The notes below the pieces were generated by a model, which saw only the letters and a list, made by a program, of their open reading frames with translations, was not told the DNA's origin and made no database searches. Positions 35,682 to 44,447 of a stretch of 64,000 nucleotides of DNA are shown here, piece by piece. The position numbers and the translations under genes are program-made. The stretch is from Aldehydirespirator sp965221215 (GTDB lineage: Bacteria > Actinomycetota > Acidimicrobiia > Acidimicrobiales > Aldehydirespiratoraceae). Within the stretch, counting starts at the first letter, position 1, and each line of letters starts with the position of its first letter. The stretch spans positions 3,304,851 through 3,368,850 of the forward strand of contig OZ244872.1 of NCBI GenBank assembly GCA_965221215.1. Direction: 5' to 3'.

Positions 35682-37036
35682 ACGCCGGACCGCGGGTGGT
35701 TGTGGTCGGCGGCGGCTTGGCCGGGCTGTCGGCTGCGGTGGAGGCGGCCGACGGCGGTGCGTCGGTCACCCTGCTCGAGCGTCGCCCCCGCCTCGGCGGC
35801 GCCACCTGGTCATTCGAACGCAACGGCATCTGGTTCGACAACGGCCAGCACGTATTCATGCGCTGCTGTACCGCCTACCGGGCTTTCCTGGAGCGGATCG
35901 GCTCGGCCGACGGCGTGTGGATGCAGCGCCGCCTCGACGTTCCCGTGTTGGCGCCGGGCGGTCCGGTCGGGTCTATCAAGCGAACGCCCGGCCCGGCTCC
36001 CCTGCACCTGGCGCCCGCGCTGTTGACCTATCCCCATCTGAGCCTGCGCCAGAGGCTGGCCGTGCTGCGGGCCGGACTGGCGCTGAGGCGGCTCGATCCC
36101 GACGACCCGGATCTCGACCGCATGGCCTTCGGAGACTGGCTGTCGGCGCACGGCCAGGACGCCGCCGCGGTCGAGACCTTCTGGAACCTGATCGTGCTGC
36201 CGACGGTCAACGTGGGAGCGGCCGAAGCCTCCCTCAAGCTCGCTGCCCGGGTCTTCGTGACCGGGCTGCTAACCGAGGCCGCCGCGGCCGACATCGGCTG
36301 GGCCCGGATGCCGCTGTCGGCTCTGCACGGCGACGCCGCCCGCCGGGCGTTGGAGGCCGCCGGAGGCGAAGTCCGCCCGCGCCTCGCGGCCACCGCGGTG
36401 CGAGCGGGCGCCGCCGGCCTGGAGGTACACGCCGACGGGCAGGTCATCGCGACCGACTCGGTGGTGGTGGCCGTGCCCCACGACGCGGCAGCCGCACTGC
36501 TGCCCACCGGCACGGTGGCGGCGCAGGACCGGCTCGTCGAACTGGGCACCTCCCCGATCGTCAACGTCCACCTGGTGTACGACCGCCCGGTCACCGATCG
36601 GGCCCTCTTCGCCACCGTTGGCAGCGACGCCCAGTTCGTGTTCGACCGCACCGCCGGGGCCGGCCTCGACGACGGCCGCCAATGCCTGGCCGTGTCTCTG
36701 TCGGCCGCCGAGTCGTACATCGGCACGGCCTCGGCCGATCTTGTGGCCCACTTCACCGCCGAGTTGGCCCGCCTGTTGCCCGCGGCCGCCACCGCGGTCG
36801 TTACCGAGTCGATCGTCACCCGCGAGCATTCGGCCACCTTCAATGGCGTGCCCGGCACCGACTCGCTGCGGGCCGGCCCCGAGTGCGGCCTGGCCGGTGT
36901 GTACCTGGCCGGCGCCTGGACCGACACCGGATGGCCGGCCACGATGGAGGGAGCGGTCCGCAGCGGAACCGAGGCCGGCCGGCTCGCGGCCCGCTTCGCA
37001 TCCCGATCTGCCACCACCCGAGCGGATCGCGAGTGA
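35672..37036 (+). CDS. hpnE: Hydroxysqualene dehydroxylase HpnE
   Basis: FAD-dependent amine-oxidase/phytoene-desaturase-fold protein that reduces hydroxysqualene to squalene. The dinucleotide loop PRVVVVGGGLAGLSAAVEAADGGASVTLLERRPRLGGATWSF opens the 454-residue protein, and GVYLAGAWTDTGWPATMEGAVRSGTEAGR closes the FAD fold. ATG 35672 or the GTG two codons later (35678) may be the start; the latter keeps the GTGA spacing seen in the two upstream micro-ORFs. Completes the hpnCDE operon. Confidence 0.9.
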   Translation: MAVNAGPRVVVVGGGLAGLSAAVEAADGGASVTLLERRPRLGGATWSFERNGIWFDNGQHVFMRCCTAYRAFLERIGSADGVWMQRRLDVPVLAPGGPVGSIKRTPGPAPLHLAPALLTYPHLSLRQRLAVLRAGLALRRLDPDDPDLDRMAFGDWLSAHGQDAAAVETFWNLIVLPTVNVGAAEASLKLAARVFVTGLLTEAAAADIGWARMPLSALHGDAARRALEAAGGEVRPRLAATAVRAGAAGLEVHADGQVIATDSVVVAVPHDAAAALLPTGTVAAQDRLVELGTSPIVNVHLVYDRPVTDRALFATVGSDAQFVFDRTAGAGLDDGRQCLAVSLSAAESYIGTASADLVAHFTAELARLLPAAATAVVTESIVTREHSATFNGVPGTDSLRAGPECGLAGVYLAGAWTDTGWPATMEGAVRSGTEAGRLAARFASRSATTRADRE

Positions 37037-37124
37037 GAGCGCGAGAGGGGCCGTGGCACCTCGCGCCGGATCAGGCTGTCGCCGGTGCGAGATATGACCG
37101 AAGTCACCGGCTAAGGTTCGCGCC

Positions 37125-37739
37125 ATGACTCCCCAGCACGGTCAATCTTCGGGAGGCGGCTCGGCAGGGCGGGCCATCGTGCTAGTGGTCGTGGCGGTTG
37201 CGCTGGGCGTGTTCTTGCTGTCGCGCGGCTTCGACGACCCCGACGACACCACCGATGCCTCCCCCAGCGGAACGGCTGAAGCGACGACCAGCGGCGACTC
37301 CGACGACGACGTCCAGGCCAACGGCACGACGTCCACCACAACCAGCTCTACCACTTCCACGACAGCGCCGCCGGTGGTCACCCATCCCCCCGGCGAGGTC
37401 AAGGTGGCCGTGATGAACGGCACCGGCGCCCGCGGCCGGGCCGGCCGCACCGCCGACAGGCTCAACGCCGCAGGGTTCGTGACCGCAGCCAAGAACACTC
37501 AGCAGGACAGGGTCGAGGCCTCGGTCATCTACTACCGGTCCGAGTATGGCGACGATGCCAAGGCAGTGGCGTCTGTGCTGGGCGCGCCCCCCGACATCAT
37601 CACGCCCGCTCCGGCCACGATCATGACCCTGATCAGGAACCCGGAGTCGCCGGAGGGCTTGGAGGACTTCAACATCTTTGCGGTGGTCGGCACCGACAAC
37701 GTGATCCTCGACCCCGATCCACCCGCCGACTCCGAATAG
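37125..37739 (+). CDS. LytR C-terminal-domain membrane protein
   Basis: A 204-residue protein with a membrane helix at residues 15-35 (GRAIVLVVVAVALGVFLLSRGF), an acidic Ser/Thr-rich linker (TSTTTSSTTSTTAPP) and an extracytoplasmic LytR_C domain, EVKVAVMNGTGARGRAGRTADRLNAAGFVTAAKN through YRSEYGDDAKAVASVLG. In LytR-CpsA-Psr proteins this domain accompanies a wall-polymer transferase; alone it is common in actinobacteria, function unknown. It follows hpnE by 88 bases. Confidence 0.8.
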   Translation: MTPQHGQSSGGGSAGRAIVLVVVAVALGVFLLSRGFDDPDDTTDASPSGTAEATTSGDSDDDVQANGTTSTTTSSTTSTTAPPVVTHPPGEVKVAVMNGTGARGRAGRTADRLNAAGFVTAAKNTQQDRVEASVIYYRSEYGDDAKAVASVLGAPPDIITPAPATIMTLIRNPESPEGLEDFNIFAVVGTDNVILDPDPPADSE

Positions 37740-37778
37740 CCCCCGGCTGACCGCACACCCGGCCTCGGTGCCGCGAGA

Positions 37779-38759
37779 ATGTCGGATGTGCGCGTGCTGG
37801 CAGCGCCCGACAAGTTCCGGGGCACGGCCTCGGCCCAGGAGATAGCCGAGGCCATAGCCGCCGTCTCGGCCTCCTGTGATCGGGCACCCATGGCCGACGG
37901 CGGCGAGGGAACCCTCGACGCGCTGGGCGGCCCCAACCGGTCGTCGGTGGTGACCGGGCCGCTGGGCGAGCCGGTTGCCGCATCCTGGCGCCTCAGCCGC
38001 GGCGTGGCCGTCATCGAGATGGCCCTCGCCTCGGGCCTGTCCGCAGCCGGGGGTGCGGCGGGCAACGACCCCGTCAACGCCACCACCGCGGGCACCGGCG
38101 AGCTGATCGGCGAGGCGGTCGCCGCGGGGGCGAGGCGGGTGCTGGTGGCGGTGGGCGGATCGGCCACCACTGACGGCGGTCTCGGCGCGGTGGAGGCGAT
38201 GCCGTCTCCGGCCCGGATGACGGGGGTGGAGGTGATCGTGGCCTGCGACGTGCGCACCGCCTTCGTGGACGCGGCCCGCGTCTACGGTCCCCAGAAGGGG
38301 GCCTCACCCGCCCAGGTCGAGCTGCTGAGCAGGCGCCTGCAGAGGCTGGCCCAGATCTACGAGCGCGACTTCGGGGTGGACGTGGCGCCGCTGGTCGGCG
38401 GCGGAGCGGCCGGGGGCCTCGCCGGCGGTCTCGCGGCCCGGGGCGCCAGCCTGGTCAACGGCTTCGAGGTGGTCGCCGAAGAGATCGGGCTGGTCGAGCG
38501 GATCCTGGATGCCACCGTCGTCGTCACCGGCGAGGGCCGCTACGACGCAACGTCGCTGCAGGGAAAGGTGGTCGGGGGTGTGGCCGAGATCGCGGCCCGG
38601 TCCGGAACCCGGGCGCTGGCCGTGGTCGGCAGTGCGGACGACGGCGCCGGAGTGCCCGACGGCTTGGAGCTTCTCGACCTGACTGCCCGGTTCGGACCCC
38701 AGCGAGCCCACGCCGACCCCTGCGGATGTGTGAGAGAGGCCCTCGCCGACGCCCTCTAG
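37779..38759 (+). CDS. glxK: Glycerate 2-kinase (GlxK/GarK family)
   Basis: Phosphorylates glycerate. The N-terminus VRVLAAPDKFRGTASAQEIAEAIA, the MADGGEGTLDAL motif, GGSATTDGGLGAVEA, YGPQKGASPAQVELL and VVTGEGRYDATSLQGKV are all family landmarks. At 326 residues it is slightly shorter than the family usual of about 380, with a contracted central part. It stands alone between a wall-associated gene and a small membrane protein. Confidence 0.88.
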   Translation: MSDVRVLAAPDKFRGTASAQEIAEAIAAVSASCDRAPMADGGEGTLDALGGPNRSSVVTGPLGEPVAASWRLSRGVAVIEMALASGLSAAGGAAGNDPVNATTAGTGELIGEAVAAGARRVLVAVGGSATTDGGLGAVEAMPSPARMTGVEVIVACDVRTAFVDAARVYGPQKGASPAQVELLSRRLQRLAQIYERDFGVDVAPLVGGGAAGGLAGGLAARGASLVNGFEVVAEEIGLVERILDATVVVTGEGRYDATSLQGKVVGGVAEIAARSGTRALAVVGSADDGAGVPDGLELLDLTARFGPQRAHADPCGCVREALADAL

Positions 38760-38786
38760 AGCGTGCGGGGGCAGGTGCGGGAGTAG

Positions 38787-39008
38787 CTAGCGGCGGTGCT
38801 TGCCGGTCAAGACCAGGGCGGCCAAGCCGACCAGCACCACCAGGATGGCCAGCAGGGTGACCAGCCAGGCGAAGATGGTCACCACCCACTTCACCACGGT
38901 GACCGCCCCCACTACGGCCAGCGCCCCCACAATCATCTGGGCCGGCCAGGGCATGCCGCCCAGCCTCTCCACCGCGCCGCCCGACTCTCTCTCCATGGGT
39001 GCTGTCAC
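38787..39008 (-). CDS. Small two-helix membrane protein
   Basis: A 73-residue protein with hydrophobic stretches AQMIVGALAVVGAVTVVKWVVTIFAWLV and TLLAILVVLVGLAALVLT, ending in a basic GKHRR. A start at the fifth codon (ATG 38996) is also possible. Convergent with glxK, divergent from the sulfur-carrier gene. No family recognised. Confidence 0.6.
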   Translation of the reverse strand: MTAPMERESGGAVERLGGMPWPAQMIVGALAVVGAVTVVKWVVTIFAWLVTLLAILVVLVGLAALVLTGKHRR

Positions 39009-39083
39009 GGGCCGATCCTAACTCCGGTCCCGTTACCATGACCCGGCCCTTGTCGCCGGATCAGCGATACAGCGAGGAACGCT

Positions 39084-39365
39084 ATGGCCGTCACCGTCAG
39101 AGTGCCCACCACCCTGAGAGCCCTCACCGCCGGCGCGTCGGAGGTGGCGGTCGACGGCGCCACCCTCGCCGAGGTGCTCGACTCGCTGGAGTCGACGCAT
39201 CCGGGCTTCCGCGACCGGATCCTCGACGAGTCGGGCGAGCTTCGGCGTTTCGTCAACGTGTTCGTCAGCGATGACGACGTCCGCTTCCTCGACGGGCTCG
39301 GCACCCTGGTCGACGACGGCGCCACCGTGAGCATCGTGCCCGCGGTCGCCGGCGGTCGCGGCTGA
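39084..39365 (+). CDS. MoaD/ThiS-family sulfur carrier protein
   Basis: A 93-residue ubiquitin-like protein: MAVTVRVPTTLRALTAGASEVAVDGATLAEVLDSLESTHPGFRDRILDESGELRRFVNVFVSDDDVR ... DGATVSIVPAVAGGRG. The pattern is close to CysO-type carriers for cysteine synthesis. The expected C-terminal Gly-Gly is followed by two more residues (Arg-Gly), so thiocarboxylate formation would require trimming unless the extra residues are tolerated. No adenylyltransferase or cysM is adjacent. Confidence 0.8.
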   Translation: MAVTVRVPTTLRALTAGASEVAVDGATLAEVLDSLESTHPGFRDRILDESGELRRFVNVFVSDDDVRFLDGLGTLVDDGATVSIVPAVAGGRG

Positions 39366-39451
39366 ATCACTGCGGGCTGCGCAGCGAGCCTGCGCGGCGG
39401 GCCATATTCGCCGGTTGGGCGGGTTGTCATCGCGGACCGGCTCCGGTTGAC

Positions 39452-39478
39452 TTGGCACTCGTGGCACGAGAGTGCCAA
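39452..39478 (+). promoter_or_regulatory. CIRCE operator (HrcA-binding) upstream of groEL
   Basis: TTGGCACTC-N9-GAGTGCCAA, a perfect inverted repeat with the canonical CIRCE geometry (consensus TTAGCACTC-N9-GAGTGCTAA, one compensated change per arm). TTGACT at 39447 overlaps its left edge and could be the -35. HrcA repression of groEL at normal temperature is expected. Confidence 0.93.
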
Positions 39479-39531
39479 CCCAGGCAATCAAGACATAGCC
39501 GGCCCATCGCAGGGCCGTACCGGAGGTTCAA

Positions 39532-41154
39532 ATGGCCAAGACCATCCAGTTCGACGAGAAGGCTCGCCGTGCGCTCGAACGGGGCATGAACCAGCTCGCA
39601 GACGCCGTGCGGGTAACGCTGGGGCCCAAGGGCCGCAACGTCGTGCTCGACAAGAAGTGGGGCGCCCCCACCATCACCAATGACGGCGTGTCGATCGCCA
39701 AGGAGATCGAGCTGGAGGACCCCTACGAGAAGATCGGCGCCGAGTTGGTCAAGGAGGTCGCCAAGAAGACCGACGACGTAGCGGGCGACGGCACCACCAC
39801 CGCCACCGTGCTGGCGTGGTCGATGGTGCGCGAGGGCCTGCGCAACGTGGCCGCCGGCGCCAACCCGATGTCGCTCAAGCGTGGCATCGAGGCCGCCGTC
39901 GACGCCGCGGTGGAGTCCATCCACAGCAGCAGCCACGACGTGTCCTCCGACAAGGAGCAGATCGCCAACGTAGCCGCCATCTCCGCCGCCGACAGCGAGA
40001 TCGGCTCCACCATCTCCGACGCCATCGACAAGGTCGGCAAGGACGGCGTGATTACCGTCGAGGAGGGCCAGACCTTCGGCTTGGAGATGGAGACCGTCGA
40101 GGGCATGCGCTTCGACAAGGGCTACATCTCCCCGTACTTCGTCACCGATCCCGAGCGGATGGAGTCGGTGCTCGACAGCCCGTACCTGCTGCTGGTCGGC
40201 TCGAAGATCTCGAACGTGCGCGACCTGGTGCCGGTGCTCGAGAAGGTCATGCAGGGCGGCAAGCCGCTGCTGATCATCGCCGAGGATGTGGAGGGCGAGG
40301 CCCTGGCCACCCTGGTGGTCAACAAGATCCGGGGCACGTTCACTTCGGTCGCGGTCAAGGCGCCCGGCTTCGGCGACCGCCGCAAGGCGATGCTGCAGGA
40401 CATGGCCATCCTCACCGGCGGCCAGGTCATCAGCGAAGAAGTCGGCCTCAAGCTCGACAGCGTGGGCGTCGACATGCTGGGCTCGGCCCGTAAGGTGATC
40501 GTCACCAAGGACGAGACCACCATCGTCGAGGGCGCCGGCGATGCATCCGACGTGGCCGGCCGCATCAACCAGATCAAGGGCGAGATCGACAACACCGACT
40601 CCGACTACGACCGTGAGAAGCTCCAGGAGCGCCTGGCCAAGCTGTCCGGCGGAGTGGCTGTGCTCAAAGTGGGAGCGGCCACCGAGGTGGAACTCAAGGA
40701 GAAGAAGCACCGCATCGAGGACGCGGTCAGCACCACCAAGGCCGCCATCGAGGAGGGCGTCGTGGCCGGAGGCGGCGTGACGCTGCTGCGGGCCGTCGAC
40801 GCGGTCGAGGGCGCCATTGACGGGCTCAGCGATCCCGACGAGCAGACCGGGGCCCGGATCGTGGCCAAGGCGCTGGTGGCGCCGTTGAGCCAGATCGCGG
40901 TCAACGCCGGCCTCGAGGGCGGCGTGGTGGTCGAGCGGGTCCGCGGTTTGAGCGGCTCCGACGGCCTCAACGCGGCCACCGGCGACTACGAGGATCTGAT
41001 CGCGGCCGGGATCATCGACGCGGCCAAGGTCACCCGCTCGGCCCTGCAGAACGCCGGCTCGATCGCCGGGCTGTTCCTCACCACCGAGGCCGTGATCGCC
41101 GAGTCCCCCGAGGATGCGCCCGCGGGCGGCGGAATGCCCGACATGGACTTCTAG
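39532..41154 (+). CDS. groEL: Chaperonin GroEL
   Basis: The 540-residue 60-kDa chaperonin: AKTIQFDEKARRALERGMNQLADAVRVTLGPKGRNVVLDKKWGAPTITNDGVSIAKEIELEDPYEKIGAELVKEVA and AGDGTTTATVLA (ATP site) are canonical. The C-terminus ends GGGMPDMDF. There is no groES beside it, the pattern of the second, solitary groEL of many actinobacteria. It is preceded by GGAGG and a CIRCE element and followed by a strong hairpin. Confidence 0.97.
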   Translation: MAKTIQFDEKARRALERGMNQLADAVRVTLGPKGRNVVLDKKWGAPTITNDGVSIAKEIELEDPYEKIGAELVKEVAKKTDDVAGDGTTTATVLAWSMVREGLRNVAAGANPMSLKRGIEAAVDAAVESIHSSSHDVSSDKEQIANVAAISAADSEIGSTISDAIDKVGKDGVITVEEGQTFGLEMETVEGMRFDKGYISPYFVTDPERMESVLDSPYLLLVGSKISNVRDLVPVLEKVMQGGKPLLIIAEDVEGEALATLVVNKIRGTFTSVAVKAPGFGDRRKAMLQDMAILTGGQVISEEVGLKLDSVGVDMLGSARKVIVTKDETTIVEGAGDASDVAGRINQIKGEIDNTDSDYDREKLQERLAKLSGGVAVLKVGAATEVELKEKKHRIEDAVSTTKAAIEEGVVAGGGVTLLRAVDAVEGAIDGLSDPDEQTGARIVAKALVAPLSQIAVNAGLEGGVVVERVRGLSGSDGLNAATGDYEDLIAAGIIDAAKVTRSALQNAGSIAGLFLTTEAVIAESPEDAPAGGGMPDMDF

Positions 41155-41172
41155 TTCCAGTCCCCCCAAAGA

Positions 41173-41209
41173 CAACAGCCCGGCCCGCCCCCTCGGCGCC
41201 GGGCTGTTG
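41173..41209 (+). terminator. Strong hairpin terminator after groEL
   Basis: CAACAGCCCGGC and GCCGGGCTGTTG pair perfectly over 12 bp around a 13-base loop, 18 bases after the groEL stop. There is no T-tract, as often in high-GC actinobacteria. Confidence 0.75.
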
Positions 41210-41231
41210 CGCGCCCGGCTAGCTTGCAGGC

Positions 41232-41729
41232 ATGGCTGAGCTGCATCCGTTGTGCGGGCCGCTCGCGCCCCTGCTCGGGACGTGGCGGGGCACGGGTAGG
41301 GGCAGTTACCCGACCATCGACGACTTCGACTACACCGAGGAGCTGGTCTTCGGCCATGTGGGCAAGCCGTTCCTGTCCATGGTCCAGCGCAGCCGCGACC
41401 TCTTGACGGGCGAGCCGCTGCACGGCGAGGCCGGGTTCCTGCGGGCTCTGCCCGACGGCGCCGTCGAGCTCACGGTGGCGCAGCCGTCAGGAGTCGTCGA
41501 AGTCGACTCGGGCTCTGTGACCGGGACCTCCGACGGCCTAGTCGTCGAACTGGAGTCCGCCGAGGTCGGCCTCACGTCCACGGCCAAGTCGGTGACCGCC
41601 GTGCGGCGGCGGCTGGAGGTAGTCGGCTCGACCCTGACCTCGGAGCTGTGGATGGCCGCGGTGGGTGAGACCGACCTGATCCACCACGTGCGGGCAGAAC
41701 TACGGCAGTGGGACCGGACCAGTGGTTGA
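41232..41729 (+). CDS. Nitrobindin family haem-binding protein (peroxynitrite isomerase)
   Basis: A 165-residue beta-barrel protein with the family start LLGTWRGTGRGSYPTIDDFDYTEELVFGHVGKPFL and the end ELWMAAVGETDLIHHVRAELRQ, whose His residues include the proximal haem ligand of nitrobindins. Such proteins bind ferric haem, react with NO and isomerise peroxynitrite to nitrate. It is monocistronic between the groEL terminator and a gene-poor 280-bp stretch. Confidence 0.85.
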   Translation: MAELHPLCGPLAPLLGTWRGTGRGSYPTIDDFDYTEELVFGHVGKPFLSMVQRSRDLLTGEPLHGEAGFLRALPDGAVELTVAQPSGVVEVDSGSVTGTSDGLVVELESAEVGLTSTAKSVTAVRRRLEVVGSTLTSELWMAAVGETDLIHHVRAELRQWDRTSG

Positions 41730-42009
41730 GGTGCCCACGACCGATGGATGACCAGATCGAGCACGCTGTAGCCATCGGCCGGGAGAACCAGAACCTCATC
41801 TCGTCAGGCAAAGCGTGACCATCAGCCTTGATTGCGTGTCAGCCCTCAACATGGTCGAGTCGCCCGTCTCCTATGGGTGCGGTTTCTCGCGAACTCTAGT
41901 CACAGACCATCCTGAGGGTTCTCTGGCAGATTCCGTTGCTGTACTTCGTGGACCACTGCCTACTGCCGCCCTTCGACCCGGTTGCGCCTGGGTACCGTAG
42001 CCTCTAGCC
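41730..42009. other. Intergenic region without convincing gene
   Basis: 280 bp of lower GC than the neighbours. A 61-codon frame at 41815-42000 has no ribosome binding site and no protein-like pattern. It probably contains the fdhD promoter; none is distinct. Confidence 0.4.
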
Positions 42010-42807
42010 ATGGCCACCAAGTCGAGGAGCCAGCAACGGCTGGTGCGGCCCTGGACGGGCGACGAGGCCGCGGACAACCGCAGGGCCGACCGGCTCGCCT
42101 CCGAGGAGCCTATGGCCATCGAACTGGACGACGTGCGGGTGGCCACCACCATGCGCACCCCGGGCAACGATTTCGAGCTTGCCGTGGGCTTCTGCTTTGC
42201 CGAAGGGCTGCTCGACGGCCACGGGGTGACCCAGGTCAAGTACTGCGCCAAGGGCTCGGCCGCGGCCACTGACTTCAACGTGGTGTCGGTCTCCACCGGG
42301 GGCAAGGCCCCGCTGCCCCGGCCCCGGCTAACCACCACCACCTCGTCTTGCGGCTTCTGCGGCACGAGCGAGATCGACGAGCTCGTCTCCAAGCTTGATG
42401 CAGTGACCGGCGAGCCGATGCGGTGGGAGGCGCTGGCTTCCGCTCCCGACCAGTTGCGACCCGGACAGGAGTTGTTCGATGCCACTGGCGCGGTTCATGC
42501 GGCCGGCGTGGTGGCTGCCAATGGTTCGGTCTCGCTGGTCCGCGAGGACGTGGGCCGCCACAACGCGGTCGACAAGCTCATCGGCCGGCTGTTCCTCGAC
42601 GGTCGCCTGCCTGCCACCGGGCAGGGACTGGTGGTCAGCGGCCGGGCCAGCTTCGAGCTTGTCCACAAAGCTTGGGCCGGAGGGTTTCGGGCTCTGGTGG
42701 CCGTGAGCGCCCCCACCGCGCTGGCCGCGGCCACCGCAGAGGCCGCCGGGATGCAGCTGGCTGGCTTCGCCCGCAACGGCGCCATGACCGTCTACGTTGG
42801 CACCTGA
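42010..42807 (+). CDS. fdhD: Formate dehydrogenase accessory sulfurtransferase FdhD
   Basis: Transfers sulfur from a cysteine desulfurase to the molybdenum cofactor of formate dehydrogenase. The 265-residue protein has RTPGNDFELAVGFCFAEGLL, the sulfur-relay motif SSCGFCGTSEIDEL (CxxC), LVREDVGRHNAVDKLIGRLFL and VSGRASFELVHKAWAGG. No formate dehydrogenase lies in the window, so its client is elsewhere. Confidence 0.92.
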   Translation: MATKSRSQQRLVRPWTGDEAADNRRADRLASEEPMAIELDDVRVATTMRTPGNDFELAVGFCFAEGLLDGHGVTQVKYCAKGSAAATDFNVVSVSTGGKAPLPRPRLTTTTSSCGFCGTSEIDELVSKLDAVTGEPMRWEALASAPDQLRPGQELFDATGAVHAAGVVAANGSVSLVREDVGRHNAVDKLIGRLFLDGRLPATGQGLVVSGRASFELVHKAWAGGFRALVAVSAPTALAAATAEAAGMQLAGFARNGAMTVYVGT

Positions 42808-42834
42808 TCCCGAGTCTGACCCGAGAGGAGGATC

Positions 42835-43650
42835 GTGACCGACCAACCCGACCAACATCCAAGTCCGCAGGCTCTGGTTCTTGACGCGTTTCGGATTGCG
42901 GCAAGACAGGGCAGACCCGAGTGGCATCGCATGGCAGGAGCTGTTCTGAAGAACCGTCTCTTGGATCTCACCGAGCGGTCGTTCGATGAGGCCGCCTATG
43001 GCGCAGATCGGTTCGTCGACCTCGTCGAACAGCTTGACGATCTGCTTACTGTGGACCACTCGGCCAAGCCCTTTGTTATAGAGTTGCAGGAGCCGTACCG
43101 CTCTGAGATCGAGCAGTCGGATGCCGTTAGCGCCTCGTCGAGTGGGAAGACGATCCGGTCGGATCTCTGGCACGCGGTCGTCGATTACAGCCATGACCAG
43201 AGATGGGTTCTGGATCGGGTAACCGGCAAGGCGATCCGTGTGCGAGAAGGGGACGACTCGGGCGGCGGAGTTGATCTTCCCACCTTGGACCGGGCGACCC
43301 TGCAGACTTGGCGAATCGATTTCATCGAAGAATGTTCGGCTACGGTGAGTGACGCAGAGGCGCTTCAACTCAAGGCCTGGGTCGGCGAGGGCCTCGGGAC
43401 TGCGGCTCTGCCGAAGAGGCTCCGTGGTCCCTGGACTATTCGGATGCGCGACCGGGTCCATGAGAGGTTGCTCGAGTTCTTCCATTCTCAGGAGCTAGAT
43501 CCGCCCAAGGACTTGCTTGTCCTGCCACGACAGCGCAAGCCTGCCAATGAGCTTCGGTCCTTCATAGTGCGATGCATATCGCTGATGAACGACCGCGAGT
43601 TGAAGGAACTCCAAATTCCGGCGGAAGTTGCCATGCGGGCGCATGGATGA
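42835..43650 (+). CDS. LOTUS/OST-HTH-like domain protein, first gene of a small cassette
   Basis: A 271-residue protein from GTG 42835 with a strong site (GAGAGGAGG). Residues 10-80 (QALVLDAFRIAARQGRPEWHRMAGAVLKN ... RSFDEAAYGADRFVDLVEQLDDLLTVD) follow the LOTUS/OST-HTH pattern: winged-helix, FDxxxYG and a hydrophobic xFxDLVE helix. LOTUS domains bind RNA, including G-quadruplexes. Residues 110-145 have a second conserved-looking unit, RSDLWHAVVDYSHDQRWVLDRVTGKAIRV. The rest is helical. Lower GC than its neighbours suggests recent acquisition. Its ATGA end overlaps the next gene. Confidence 0.6.
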   Translation: MTDQPDQHPSPQALVLDAFRIAARQGRPEWHRMAGAVLKNRLLDLTERSFDEAAYGADRFVDLVEQLDDLLTVDHSAKPFVIELQEPYRSEIEQSDAVSASSSGKTIRSDLWHAVVDYSHDQRWVLDRVTGKAIRVREGDDSGGGVDLPTLDRATLQTWRIDFIEECSATVSDAEALQLKAWVGEGLGTAALPKRLRGPWTIRMRDRVHERLLEFFHSQELDPPKDLLVLPRQRKPANELRSFIVRCISLMNDRELKELQIPAEVAMRAHG

Positions 43651-44447
43651 CGATGGCTCCGGCGGGCGTGTGGCACATCCAAGTACCTGGGTTCCACCCA
43701 GTCATTGATGTCCAAGCTGTAGCAGACTCGCGCGGCTGGGAACTGGCAAGCATCAGGTGTGTTCGTCTCGTGTCCGGCCGCGGCCGGGTCCTTCACGTCG
43801 TGCCGCGCGCGGATGCCGTTCGCCTGTACGAGGAGATGCACCGCCGTCCCGTGGCGGTGGTGTACGAAGGCAAGCCGAGAGTCAGACTTGACCCCGGCAA
43901 GAACCTTCGCGACGACCGTACCGTGTCGCTCTATCGGTATTGCCGCTACAAGTCCTTCGTAACGAGCCTACGGTCGAACGCGGCTGCTCTCTGGGGCACA
44001 GCCTTCGAAGACTGGTTGGCACAGATCGACTGTGATGGACCGAACGATCCGCGGATTCTTCCCTTTCACATTTTCACAACGAAGGGCCCCTTCGAGCTAG
44101 ACGAGACGGCTGAGCGAAAGCGGTTCCGGCAAGAACACCACAACAAGTCGGCGCTCGTGGACGACCGCAAGCGCCGTTGGGTGTTGGCGTCGCCGGGAGC
44201 ACGGCATGGGAGAGAGCCGCAGACCGTCCGCGACTTGCAGTTGCACGACGGCTTTCACTGGGACGTGACGGTCCCACGCGCTTCTGTCGTGGCATCGTCA
44301 CACACAATGTGGAGGGTTGGATCTGGCGGATACCTCAACATCTATCCGGACGGCCATGTTCGTCGCGGCAAGCAGTGCAAGCAAACTTGGAGCAAGAGCC
44401 AGAGCGAGCAAGCCGACGCGAATGATCGCAACAGGAGCTGGCCGTGA
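43647..44447 (+). CDS. Uncharacterised protein, second gene of the LOTUS cassette
   Basis: A 266-residue soluble protein from ATG 43647, overlapping the LOTUS-gene stop by ATGA. Visible features: GVWHIQVPGFHPVIDVQAVADSRGWELASIRCVRLVSGRGRVLHVV, a central RTVSLYRYCRYKSFVTSLRSNAAALWGTAFEDWLAQID, and a His/Arg-rich later half (KRFRQEHHNKSALVDDRKRRW, HDGFHWDVTV), ending with SGGYLNIYPDGHVRRGKQCKQTW. No known family or catalytic motif is evident. GC is lower than the genome around it. Function unknown; it is coupled to a putative RNA-binding protein. Confidence 0.6.
   Translation: MTMAPAGVWHIQVPGFHPVIDVQAVADSRGWELASIRCVRLVSGRGRVLHVVPRADAVRLYEEMHRRPVAVVYEGKPRVRLDPGKNLRDDRTVSLYRYCRYKSFVTSLRSNAAALWGTAFEDWLAQIDCDGPNDPRILPFHIFTTKGPFELDETAERKRFRQEHHNKSALVDDRKRRWVLASPGARHGREPQTVRDLQLHDGFHWDVTVPRASVVASSHTMWRVGSGGYLNIYPDGHVRRGKQCKQTWSKSQSEQADANDRNRSWP

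Noticed and set aside
41815..42000. 61-codon frame before fdhD
   Set aside because: No ribosome binding site, no recognisable pattern, and it lies in a likely promoter region.
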